Source of the DNA: Oscillatoriales cyanobacterium USR001
GTDB taxonomy: Bacteria; Cyanobacteriota; Cyanobacteriia; Cyanobacteriales; Microcoleaceae
Reading direction: 5' to 3'
Assembly (NCBI GenBank): GCA_001698425.1
Contig: MBRE01000041.1
Span: 41,701 to 105,700, forward strand
Length of the DNA stretch: 64,000 bases
This document shows, in pieces, positions 18,142-25,547 of this stretch (the stretch's first letter is position 1; every line of letters starts with the position of its first letter). Made by a program: the position numbers and the translations under genes. Below the pieces are notes generated by a model. That model saw only the letters and a list, made by a program, of their open reading frames with translations. It did not search any database and had not been told where the DNA came from.

Positions 18142-18215
18142 TGGGAACTAGAAGGACTTGAACCTTCAACTTCTTCAATGCAATTGAAGCACTCTTCCCT
18201 TGAGCTATAGTCCCC
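18142..18215 (-). tRNA. tRNA-Ala(UGC)-like with 8-bp acceptor stem
   Basis: Cloverleaf on the minus strand. Acceptor GGGGACTA pairs with TAGTTCCC over 8 bp, including one G-U; T8 and A9 follow. The D stem is GCTC/GAGT with loop AAGGGAA. The anticodon stem is CTTCA/TGAAG with loop ATTGCAT (T33, anticodon UGC). The variable loop is AAGTT and the T arm GAAGG-TTCAAGT-CCTTC. The discriminator is A and CCA is not cleanly encoded. If the outermost pair is read as position -1:73, then G3-U70, the alanine identity pair, appears in register. It lies 2 bp after the CCA of the next tRNA, so the two share a transcript. It may be degenerate, because it differs a lot from the usual cyanobacterial tRNA-Ala. 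Confidence 0.75.
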
Positions 18216-18217
18216 AA

Positions 18218-18295
18218 TGGTGGAAATGAGGGAGACTCGAACTCCCATCCTTTACAATGAGCTTGTAATGTTCTTCCAATTGAACTACCATTCCC
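18218..18295 (-). tRNA. divergent tRNA with 8-bp acceptor stem, anticodon uncertain
   Basis: Cloverleaf on the minus strand. Acceptor GGGAATGG pairs with TCATTTCC over 8 bp (two G-U), followed by A and an encoded CCA. T8 and A9 are present. The D stem is GTTC/GAAC with loop AATTGGAA, the variable loop AGGAT, and the T arm GGGAG-TTCGAGT-CTCCC. The anticodon stem TTACA/TGTAA encloses AGCTCAT. Read conventionally the anticodon is CUC, but position 33 is G instead of the near-universal U, so the amino acid is unclear. Eight acceptor pairs plus five T-stem pairs is the 8/5 geometry of bacterial tRNA-Sec or of tRNA-His rather than the usual 7/5. Confidence 0.7.
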
Positions 18296-18314
18296 ATATT
18301 AATCGTGCCACAAT

Positions 18315-18590
18315 TCAAGCTAATTTCCGAGAATTATCGGTGTATTTATGCGCCTCTGCATAGATTCGTAACGCAGCCGCCATCTGCCGTTCCGCAACTT
18401 CGCCCTGTAATTGAAACCAAGCTAAAGTTTCAGGATCTACATGGATAACAACAGTTGCTAATGACGCACAATCACGTAACTGTGCTTTAACAAAGAAATC
18501 ATCTGATAAAGGCGGAATATCAGAAGTATCAATATCCTTGTCTGTCATTGCATCAATTTTAGACCAATCTGTTTTTGAGGTATTGTTCAT
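18315..18590 (-). CDS. brnA: BrnA-like antitoxin
   Basis: A 91-residue protein matching the BrnA antitoxin family (COG3514): an N-terminal acidic region (IDTSDIPPLSDDFF) followed by a short DNA-binding-like C-terminus with VVIHVDPETLAWFQLQG. The start codon lies 32 bp inside the end of the toxin gene on the same strand, so translation is probably coupled. The toxin-first order is typical of BrnT/BrnA. BrnA normally binds toxin and represses its own promoter. Confidence 0.8.
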   Translation of the reverse strand: MNNTSKTDWSKIDAMTDKDIDTSDIPPLSDDFFVKAQLRDCASLATVVIHVDPETLAWFQLQGEVAERQMAAALRIYAEAHKYTDNSRKLA

Positions 18591-18846
18591 AGTGCCTCTG
18601 TTCGTAAGATAGTGCTTTTCTTAGTGAAATAATCCGAATTGTTTCTCGATCGGGTTCGGTGTAGACAACGACGATCACCCTGCCATCCAGCAACCCAATC
18701 CCAACCCAGCGATCTTCACCATAATCTTCTCGATCGTCGATGTCTATAAAAATCGGTAAGTCGAAGATTCTATGAGCATCAGCAAAGTCAAAACCGTGCT
18801 TATTAATATTACTCTGGTTTTTGATCTCGTCCCACTCAAAGTTCAT
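18559..18846 (-). CDS. brnT: BrnT-like ribonuclease toxin
   Basis: A 95-residue protein of the BrnT family. It begins MNFEWDEIKNQSNINKHG, the diagnostic FEWDxxKxxxNxxKHGxxF pattern, and has the RIISLRKALSYEQRHYEQY C-terminus of this RelE-fold RNase. I place the start at the ATG at 18846; the frame is open to 18906 but the extra 20 residues do not match the family. Upstream bases 18888-18927 form an imperfect palindrome, a possible operator or one of the dispersed AACGCCG repeats. Confidence 0.85.
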   Translation of the reverse strand: MNFEWDEIKNQSNINKHGFDFADAHRIFDLPIFIDIDDREDYGEDRWVGIGLLDGRVIVVVYTEPDRETIRIISLRKALSYEQRHYEQYLKNRLV

Positions 18847-19080
18847 AATTTTGTAATTAGCACTTACGCACCACTCTTCGTAACCCCGCCGTCTTGGTGA
18901 TATCATTACCGCCGAGACAGCGGCGTTACAAATACTTTTGCATAAATCATAGTAATATTATACTATTTTAAATCAAAAAGTGAATCAGCATCGCAGAGCC
19001 ATAATAAAAAATTAAAAATTTCTCTCAAATGCTACCCTAATACCTGATAATAAAAGTCTGTCCAATTTCTATCAAGTGCC

Positions 19081-20097
19081 ATGAGTGCAGATCAAGTTAC
19101 AGATATAATTAACAACCCAATTCGAGTAGGTATTCTGGGTTTCGGCGGTTTAGGTCAAGCAGCCGCGAGGGTACTGGCTCCCAAAAGCGAAATGCTTTTA
19201 GTAGCAGCGGCAGACCAAAAAGGTTACGCTTATAATCCAGCAGGATTAAATCGCGATCGCTGCGTCACTACCTACCAGTCACAAGGCTCTTTAGGTTATT
19301 TAGAATCAGAGGGTATTCTCAGCGATCGCAGCATCGCAGAATTAATCACGAAAGCTGACAAAGTAGAAGGTTATTTTTTAGCCCTCCCCAATTTGCCTAA
19401 TACATTTATGGCATCCGTAGCGCAACAATTTATCAACTCAGGTTGGCGAGGCGTATTAGTTGATGCCATTAAACGTACCAGTGCAATCGAGCAACTTTTA
19501 GCCATGAAAAACGAGTTACAAGCAGCAGGAATTACCTACATGACAGGTTGCGGTGCCACACCTGGATTATTAACAGCAGCAGCAGCTTTAGCAGCACAAA
19601 GTTATGCTGAAATTCATAGCGTTAAAATCACTTTTGGCGTGGGAATTGCTAATTGGGAAGCTTACCGAGCCACTATTCGAGAAGACATCGCCCATTTACC
19701 CGGTTATACTGTAGAAAAAGCCCAATCTATGACGGATGCAGAAGTAGAAGCTTTACTCGATCGAACCGATGGTTTATTGAAGTTAGAAAACATGGAACAC
19801 GCCGATGATATAATGTTAGAAATAGCCGGAATTTGCGGACGCGATCGCGTCACAGTTGGCGGCATAGTTGATACTCGCAACCCGAAAAAACCCCTCAGTA
19901 CAAATGTCCAAATTACAGGCCGCACTTTTGAGGGTAAAATCTCCACACACACCTTTACATTAGGTGACGAAACCAGCATGGCCGCCAACGTTTGCGGCCC
20001 CGCCTTCGGCTATCTTAAAGCCGGTGTAAACTTACACCGTCGCGGCATTTATGGCCTATTTACCGCTGCCGAAATCATGCCCCAATTTGTTAAGTAA
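19081..20097 (+). CDS. saccharopine dehydrogenase-like NAD(P)-binding oxidoreductase
   Basis: A 338-residue Rossmann-fold protein. The dinucleotide-binding loop is [17 protein letters not shown] near residue 18. A central [18 protein letters not shown] motif and a C-terminal [19 protein letters not shown] stretch are shared with the cyanobacterial saccharopine-dehydrogenase-like family. I recognise it as a conserved single-copy cyanobacterial gene, but its substrate is unknown. The ATG start at 19081 has no strong ribosome-binding site. The downstream gap at 20121-20150 has the AACGCCGCCC/GGGCGG palindrome. Confidence 0.75.
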   Translation: MSADQVTDIINNPIRVGILGFGGLGQAAARVLAPKSEMLLVAAADQKGYAYNPAGLNRDRCVTTYQSQGSLGYLESEGILSDRSIAELITKADKVEGYFLALPNLPNTFMASVAQQFINSGWRGVLVDAIKRTSAIEQLLAMKNELQAAGITYMTGCGATPGLLTAAAALAAQSYAEIHSVKITFGVGIANWEAYRATIREDIAHLPGYTVEKAQSMTDAEVEALLDRTDGLLKLENMEHADDIMLEIAGICGRDRVTVGGIVDTRNPKKPLSTNVQITGRTFEGKISTHTFTLGDETSMAANVCGPAFGYLKAGVNLHRRGIYGLFTAAEIMPQFVK

Positions 20098-20220
20098 ATT
20101 AGACTTACCAAAAATATCAGGTAACGCCGCCCTCTACTCCGGGCGGTAATTCGCTCGATCGACGTTATGATAGGATTATACCGAATAGCGCAGATCGATA
20201 ATATTCAGGAATTAAAAGTT

Positions 20221-20478
20221 ATGCCTCCACGTTGGCCCCGTAAACCAGATCGTCAAGATCCCGCATACCGTCGTTTAGACGATCGCATGAATTTTGCCAT
20301 CCATGTTGCTATTTTTGCTGCTTGCAATTCTGGATTGTGGTTTTTCCACAATTTGCAGAAAACTAACTGGCCTTGGATAACTTGGGTAACGTTAGGATGG
20401 GGTGGGATATTGTTTGCACACGCTATTTATATCTTTGCGATCGCAAATTATTCCCTACCTACCCAAAAACCAGAATAA
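20221..20478 (+). CDS. 2TM domain protein
   Basis: An 85-residue small membrane protein. A charged N-terminus (PPRWPRKPDRQDPAYRRLDDR) leads into two hydrophobic helices (about 28-46 and 57-75), as in the 2TM domain family. The start is placed at the ATG at 20221, where family-like sequence begins; the frame is open to 20167. Function unknown. Confidence 0.7.
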   Translation: MPPRWPRKPDRQDPAYRRLDDRMNFAIHVAIFAACNSGLWFFHNLQKTNWPWITWVTLGWGGILFAHAIYIFAIANYSLPTQKPE

Positions 20479-20581
20479 TCTCAATTGTTCCTCATTCACC
20501 GCCAACAATTCAGCTTAAATTCTGCTTTCTCTCCTCAATAAAAAAATCCATCCATCTTCCATATTCCATCTGCCTTAAATT

Positions 20582-20890
20582 ATGGCTAATACTAACATCA
20601 ACCAAGCAATTGAATCCCTCGCCGCCGAAATTGGCGACAATATTTACATTGATGTGGCTAAATGGCATTTATATCTCAAAGATGCTCATTTACATACAAT
20701 GATTGCGGAACAAATTTATCCATTACTAACAGATAAAAATTTAGATGCAGACAGAGTAACCCAAATTATGCAAAACATTTCTGTTAAGTTGGGTGGCGGT
20801 AAACTCGAACTTCCTTTAGTGGATTTAGTACCAAGGCAATGTCAACTTCAATTAATGGATATTCTGGAGGAATTTCAACGAAAAATGTAA
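20582..20890 (+). CDS. DUF3181 family protein
   Basis: A 102-residue protein conserved across cyanobacteria, DUF3181. Key features are AIESLAAEIGDNIYIDVAKWHLYL at the front and the LPLVDLVPRQCQLQLMDILEEF C-terminus. It is small, soluble and helical with no known function. The start ATG at 20582 lies about 100 bp after the 2TM gene on the same strand. Confidence 0.8.
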   Translation: MANTNINQAIESLAAEIGDNIYIDVAKWHLYLKDAHLHTMIAEQIYPLLTDKNLDADRVTQIMQNISVKLGGGKLELPLVDLVPRQCQLQLMDILEEFQRKM

Positions 20891-20915
20891 TTAATATAGC
20901 AGTTTCTCAGTAGAT

Positions 20916-20980
20916 GCAAAGCATTCGGGCGACAAGCGATCGCTAAAAACCATAGATATTCTCTCCGAATGCTTCGCCCT
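20916..20980. repeat. palindromic dispersed repeat, GCATTCGG family copy 2
   Basis: Arm GCAAAGCATTCGGGC at 20916-20930 and arm CCGAATGCTTCGCCCT at 20965-20980 are complementary over the core AGCATTCGG. The loop contains GCGATCGC. It lies 26 bp after the DUF3181 stop. Confidence 0.75.
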
Positions 20981-21072
20981 TACAAAATTGCGATACTCCC
21001 CATGAGGCACGATTGGTAAAAGTGCTATATTTATTTGGAGTCATCTACTAGACTATTGGAGAAACCTTAAAA

Positions 21073-21231
21073 ATGAATTCTAAACTTTTGGAAATACTGG
21101 TTCATAGTTTTTTCTTTGGATTGATTACTGTAGTCATACTCTTGTCTCTGTGGCCATCAGAAGTTAAAAAGTTTATTAACTCTTGGTGGAACGAAAATCC
21201 CAGTGAAATCATCGCCACTCCTAGCCCCTAA
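21073..21231 (+). CDS. small single-helix membrane protein
   Basis: A 52-residue open frame from ATG to TAA: one hydrophobic helix (SFFFGLITVVILLSLW), then a positively charged stretch (EVKKFINSWW) and a short tail. The size and plan fit the many small membrane proteins of cyanobacterial photosynthetic or respiratory complexes, but I do not recognise it. There is no strong ribosome-binding site, and a chance frame cannot be excluded. Confidence 0.45.
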   Translation: MNSKLLEILVHSFFFGLITVVILLSLWPSEVKKFINSWWNENPSEIIATPSP

Positions 21232-21240
21232 GTCTGCCAA

Positions 21241-21264
21241 ACAAAAACCCCGCACAGCGGGGTT
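21241..21264 (-). terminator. rho-independent terminator of the PadR gene
   Basis: AACCCCGC pairs with GCGGGGTT across a 3-nt loop. On the minus strand it is followed by TTTTTGTTT. It lies about 70 bp beyond the padR stop. Confidence 0.75.
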
Positions 21265-21335
21265 AGAAAGTTTAACTTTGCCGACTTAAACAATTAAAAA
21301 AGAATTTAATCGGCTTCAGAGAAAACTTTAATCTC

Positions 21336-21971
21336 CTATTTCTCCGCCAGAATCCCGTAAATTTCCCGTTTAACTTCGTTTAAAAGCTCACGCACCCGAT
21401 TCATTCGCTCCACATTACCGCTACGAGCAACCTGCATTACAGCAGCAGCTAATTCTGTTGCCGCATTCCGCAATTCAATAAACTCTTGCGGTTTACCCAT
21501 CATTGCAGTTTTGAAGGCTTCCCAAGGAGAATCTGAAGTCTCCTTTTGAGTACGCTCCGCTAAAAGTTGTCTCCCCTCATCGGTAATCGTGTAAATCTTC
21601 TTACCGCCTTCCTGCGTGCTGCTTAAATAACCACCATCTTCCAGCATTTGGAGTGTTGGATATACCGAACCGGGACTAAGGCGACGGAAACCACCATTGC
21701 GGTTTTCCATTTCTTTAATTAGGTCGTAACCGTGAGCAGGGTGTTCAGATAATAATTCCAGCAGGATGAACTTAATGTCTCCTCGACGAGTCCGGTGTTC
21801 ATCTCTGTGCCCAAGACCAAATAGTTCATCGCCAAAGTGATGGCTATGTTGGCCGTGATGTCTACCTCGCTCCTTGCCATGCTGAAACCAATGACTGATA
21901 AACGATAAATCCTCTTCACTGACTCCTGCCGATACAAGTGCCGGAAAGTTAAAACAAAAGTGTCTAAACAT
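21336..21971 (-). CDS. PadR-family transcriptional regulator
   Basis: A 211-residue repressor. The N-terminal 60 residues are histidine-rich (HGKERGRHHGQHSHHFGDE), possibly metal-binding. The PadR winged helix follows: RGDIKFILLELLSEHPAHGYDLIKEM, then LSPGSVYPTLQMLEDGGYL with the conserved SPGSVYPTL recognition helix. The C-terminal helical part dimerises. A near-perfect palindrome lies 33-61 bp upstream of the start and is a likely autoregulatory operator. No obvious target gene is divergent next to it except the large GAF-domain gene. Confidence 0.87.
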   Translation of the reverse strand: MFRHFCFNFPALVSAGVSEEDLSFISHWFQHGKERGRHHGQHSHHFGDELFGLGHRDEHRTRRGDIKFILLELLSEHPAHGYDLIKEMENRNGGFRRLSPGSVYPTLQMLEDGGYLSSTQEGGKKIYTITDEGRQLLAERTQKETSDSPWEAFKTAMMGKPQEFIELRNAATELAAAVMQVARSGNVERMNRVRELLNEVKREIYGILAEK

Positions 21972-22003
21972 ATCTAAGTGAATCCAATATCAACTTTATC
22001 TAC

Positions 22004-22032
22004 TATACGACATATCGCGATATATCGGTATA
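22004..22032. promoter_or_regulatory. PadR operator-like palindrome
   Basis: A 12-bp perfect palindrome ATATCGCGATAT at 22012-22023 is embedded in a 29-bp imperfect palindrome with outer arms TATACGA and TCGGTATA. It lies between the padR start (21971) and the GAF-domain gene. PadR proteins usually bind such sites to repress their own gene. Further right, 22059-22092 is a run of ATTTTTA repeats without a gene. Confidence 0.6.
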
Positions 22033-22273
22033 GTTTTAAATGAAGATTTGTAAAGATGGTATTTTTTAATTTTTAATTTTTAATTTTTAATAGACACTTT
22101 CGATTACTATTACAATCACACTTGGGGGTTTGACCCCTAATGTGTTAAACATAATACTATAACGTTGCTAACCTCCAGTTGTCCACAGGAGTTAAGGACC
22201 CCAGAAATCCTCAACTCCTTACAACCACTAACCAACAGCCTCTCACACATTCAGTGCCTCCAGGTGCAGATTT

Positions 22274-24646
22274 ATGCCAACCCCCAAGCTGACATCCCAC
22301 GAAGAGAATGGACGCTCCACCAAAGCCTTAGTACCCGCAGATAGTTCCCGGACTCAAAATGGTAAAGGTAAATCGCCTGAACCAAATATGGAAGAACTAT
22401 TGCAAACTTTGGCTGCGGAAATGCCCAATCATTCTGGACAAATTGAACAATTAAAAATTTGGAAACAAGACTTAGAAAGACTGTTTCAATTTCAGAGTTT
22501 TAGCCGTGTTTTAATGGCTGTTATGGAACCGGGGACTTTTACCCTGCGTTATGCTAATTCGGCTTTTTGTCGTTTGGCGGGTTTGACCGGCACCGAGGGA
22601 GCTAACTCTACTGGTGGCTTGCTTACGGGACTTGGTATTGGGTTGCTGGATTTGTTTGAAGATTGGGATGGCCGTACAGCCGAACAATTATATCGTCGTC
22701 ATATTTTGTATTGGGTATTCAAGCAATTATATCAGATCGATATTGAAGGTTTGCGAGTGTTAGATGAGCCGATGATGGCTACTGTTAAAAGTCCTTTGTA
22801 TCAAGAGCATCGCTTTGTTGAGTTTTGGCTGGTTTCCGAACAGTTAAAAATTAGTCGTGTTGATGATAAAATAGATGAATTTTCAGAGTTTCATCTGAAG
22901 TTAATGCCAGTTTCGGAGCGGGAAGCTTGGCTAATGCAGCCTAATCAGTTAACGATTTTGGCGGAGCGTTTGCGGCTGGAAAATTACCGTGTAGAGGGGT
23001 TATTGCTGTTAGAGGGATTTGATGTTACGGGACAAGAGCGTATTCGTAGGTTAACTCAGTTGTTAATAGATCGAGATTCTATTTTACGACCAGAAAAGTT
23101 TAAGAAAATTGATAAGCGTTTGCGATCGCTCTTTGGTGCGGATGGAACTATTTTGTTGCGGACTGATGGGGAACAAGCGCAGTTATTTATCTGTAAAGAT
23201 GGTCACGATCTTAGACCTACGGCTTATTCGATGGAGTCTTTAGAAGGCTCTCATTTTTTGCAAGCAACGGCAGCGAATCAGGTGTGGAACGTGCCAGATT
23301 TGCGGCGAGAGTGTGAAAGTATATGCGATCGCTACTTACGCAAAATAGGAGTGCGATCGATGTTACTAATTCCCTTAGTTGTAAAAACACTTAACCGGGA
23401 AGGAGGAGGTAATCAAATATTAGGATTAGTTGGTTTAATCTGCGATAAACCTAATAATTTTAATGGCATTGATTGCCAACACGCTCAAGAATTAATCCCT
23501 GCTTTTATTGCGGCATTGCGACAAGCAATTCAGCAACGTTTTACTCACATTCATAACATTCATCCCGCCGTTGAATGGCGATTTGTACAGGAAGCTGAAC
23601 GACGGAGTTGGGGACTACCACCAGAAACCATAGTATTTTCCGAAGTTTATCCTCTGTTCGGTATTTCAGATATTCGTGGCTCCTCAGAAGAACGAAATCG
23701 TGCCATTCAAGCAGATTTACTCGAACAATTTCGCCTGGGTTTAGAAATAGTTGAAGCGTTGTGTAGAACCCAAAAAACTCCTCTGGGCGAACAACAGCGA
23801 CTGGATATGCTTGACTATATAAAGCATTTACATGACAAAGTAACTGTAGATATGGAAGTGCGGGCGGCAGAATATCTGAGCGAACATTTAGAAGCATATT
23901 TTGACTACTTTATGCAGTGTGAAGGAGAAGTACAAGCAGCAGTAGAAAATTATAAAAAAGCTTGTGAAAATGAGCATCAGTGCGTTTATAATGCTCGCAC
24001 TCGCTACGACCAAATGCTGAGTTTAATTACAGCTAATTTGCAGGAAACTTGGGCAAAATGGCAAGAGCGAATGCAGCAGATTATTCCTCATTATTGCGAT
24101 ATTGAATGCACTGATGGCATGGATCACATGATTTACACTGGTAAGTCAATTGATGCTAAGTTTACATCGTTTCATTTACATAGTTTGCGCTATGAACAAT
24201 TACGGGCTGTTTGTGATTGTGCGAGAACTATTTTTCGCTTACAAGCTGATGCTCAAATTAGTTTTGAATTAGCGCATTTAATTTTGGTGCAGAATACAAC
24301 GATCAATATTTTTCATAATGAAAATACTGAGAAAATGTTTGATGTTCAAGGTACTCGCGATATTCGGTATGAACTTGTAAAAAAACGGATTGAAAAAGCA
24401 GTTGATAAAGATGCTCAAGAGCGAATTACTCAGTCGGGGATGTTGACTATTGTTTATTCTAATGAGGATGAGTGGGAGGAATATCGGCAATATTTACGTT
24501 ATTTAGCTCGCGAGGGTTTGGTAGAGTCAAAAATTCAAACGGGGATGGTGGAGCCGTTGCAAGGAGTGAGCGGTTTAAGATTTGGTCGCGTGCGGATTCT
24601 GCCTGAGTCACAAGTTATAGCAGCTGCCAAGGTAGTTAAGGCATAA
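22274..24646 (+). CDS. GAF-domain signalling protein of unknown output
   Basis: A 790-residue soluble protein. After a disordered N-terminus there is a PAS-like segment (residues 70-110, TLRYANSAFCRLAGLTG), and a GAF domain at about 260-430 (RSLFGADGTILLRTDG through LLIPLVVKTL, VGLICDKP). A long helical C-terminal half follows (residues 460-780), with no kinase, cyclase or DNA-binding motif that I recognise. It looks like a conserved cyanobacterial multi-domain sensor. The last 10 codons (QVIAAAKVVKA) are read through a copy of the 29-bp dispersed repeat at 24616-24644, so the native C-terminus may have been changed by it. Start ATG at 22274. Confidence 0.65.
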   Translation: MPTPKLTSHEENGRSTKALVPADSSRTQNGKGKSPEPNMEELLQTLAAEMPNHSGQIEQLKIWKQDLERLFQFQSFSRVLMAVMEPGTFTLRYANSAFCRLAGLTGTEGANSTGGLLTGLGIGLLDLFEDWDGRTAEQLYRRHILYWVFKQLYQIDIEGLRVLDEPMMATVKSPLYQEHRFVEFWLVSEQLKISRVDDKIDEFSEFHLKLMPVSEREAWLMQPNQLTILAERLRLENYRVEGLLLLEGFDVTGQERIRRLTQLLIDRDSILRPEKFKKIDKRLRSLFGADGTILLRTDGEQAQLFICKDGHDLRPTAYSMESLEGSHFLQATAANQVWNVPDLRRECESICDRYLRKIGVRSMLLIPLVVKTLNREGGGNQILGLVGLICDKPNNFNGIDCQHAQELIPAFIAALRQAIQQRFTHIHNIHPAVEWRFVQEAERRSWGLPPETIVFSEVYPLFGISDIRGSSEERNRAIQADLLEQFRLGLEIVEALCRTQKTPLGEQQRLDMLDYIKHLHDKVTVDMEVRAAEYLSEHLEAYFDYFMQCEGEVQAAVENYKKACENEHQCVYNARTRYDQMLSLITANLQETWAKWQERMQQIIPHYCDIECTDGMDHMIYTGKSIDAKFTSFHLHSLRYEQLRAVCDCARTIFRLQADAQISFELAHLILVQNTTINIFHNENTEKMFDVQGTRDIRYELVKKRIEKAVDKDAQERITQSGMLTIVYSNEDEWEEYRQYLRYLAREGLVESKIQTGMVEPLQGVSGLRFGRVRILPESQVIAAAKVVKA
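24616..24644 (+). repeat. 29-bp dispersed repeat inside the 3' end of the GAF gene
   Basis: TATAGCAGCTGCCAAGGTAG continuing to GGCAT. It matches the copies at 3509, 7766 and 15472 with few substitutions, and here it encodes the C-terminal residues of the GAF-domain protein. Confidence 0.65.
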
Positions 24647-24653
24647 ATCTGGG

Positions 24654-24727
24654 GTAGGGGCGAAGCATTCGGGCGAAAGGCATTGAATAAAAGCGATAAA
24701 TTATCTGCCCGAATGCTTCGCCCCTAC
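24654..24727. repeat. palindromic dispersed repeat, GCATTCGG family copy 3 (perfect arms)
   Basis: The 21-bp arms at 24654-24674 and 24707-24727 are exact reverse complements (core GGGGCGAAGCATTCGGGC) and enclose 32 nt. This is the best-preserved copy of the family. It lies 7 bp after the GAF gene stop and may act as a terminator hairpin. Confidence 0.85.
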
Positions 24728-24766
24728 TAGAGTCCTAATCGCTTTTAAGGCTAGTATTACAGCCAC

Positions 24767-25252
24767 CTAAATCTCAACCTGGTTAACTAGAGAAAAAATG
24801 AAATCAGGATTAATCACATCTTCAGGGGAAAAGGGAGATTCATTAGGAAAAGTATTAACAGATAATTTGGTTTCAGCACTAGCATTGCGAATTGCTTTGG
24901 AGTAGCACTGCTTAAATATTTCCAGATAGTAAGGCTTGAGACTGGGACTATCTTCTAGCAAATATTCAATTTGGTCGGACTGTTCTAAAATCGTACTTAT
25001 CCAACTTGAAGAGCGTTTTTCTATTTGATATTGATATTTGAGAATGTGCATAAGTAGCACTACCAACCTGCTTTTTAACTCGCGCTGCTTGTCTTTTCCC
25101 ATATCTTTTATTTCTTCAATTAGATGCTCAAAATCAATTTCTTCCCAACGCCGATCGCGCAGTAAATTAGTAGTTGTTACTATCCACAAATAGTAATCCT
25201 GTTCGTAAAGTTCTTGGTTTTCAATAGGTGCTTGTTGTAAGTGAGTATTCAT
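24767..25252 (-). CDS. DUF29 family protein
   Basis: A 161-residue helical protein of the classic DUF29 type: LYEQDYYLWIVTTTNLLRDRRWEEIDFEHLIEEIKDMG followed by KSRLVVLLMHILKYQYQ and SSSWISTI. Family members are numerous in filamentous cyanobacteria and have no known role. Start ATG at 25252. The 295 bp to the next gene hold no feature beyond the fragment TTAACCACCCTTGGCGG at about 25300, which resembles the 29-bp repeat. Confidence 0.85.
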   Translation of the reverse strand: MNTHLQQAPIENQELYEQDYYLWIVTTTNLLRDRRWEEIDFEHLIEEIKDMGKDKQRELKSRLVVLLMHILKYQYQIEKRSSSWISTILEQSDQIEYLLEDSPSLKPYYLEIFKQCYSKAIRNASAETKLSVNTFPNESPFSPEDVINPDFIFSLVNQVEI

Positions 25253-25547
25253 AAAACCCTCGAAAAGAGCGTAGATTAGGAGAGACTAAGATTTTGGGCG
25301 ATTAACCACCCTTGGCGGAAATAGACAGCAGGTATCATATACCTGATACCTAATAACTTTATTGTGATTCCCCTTACATACTTTTCAGATTCTCCTCATC
25401 TATTTTTTAGATTATCATCACTTACTTTTCAAATAAATGTTAAATAATATTAATAGGGTGTGATGGGAGTTGCTTTCGATTCCCAGAAAGAAAAACTATG
25501 ACAGATATTTTGTAACACAAACGCCGCTAAAATCAGGATTTGCATCT

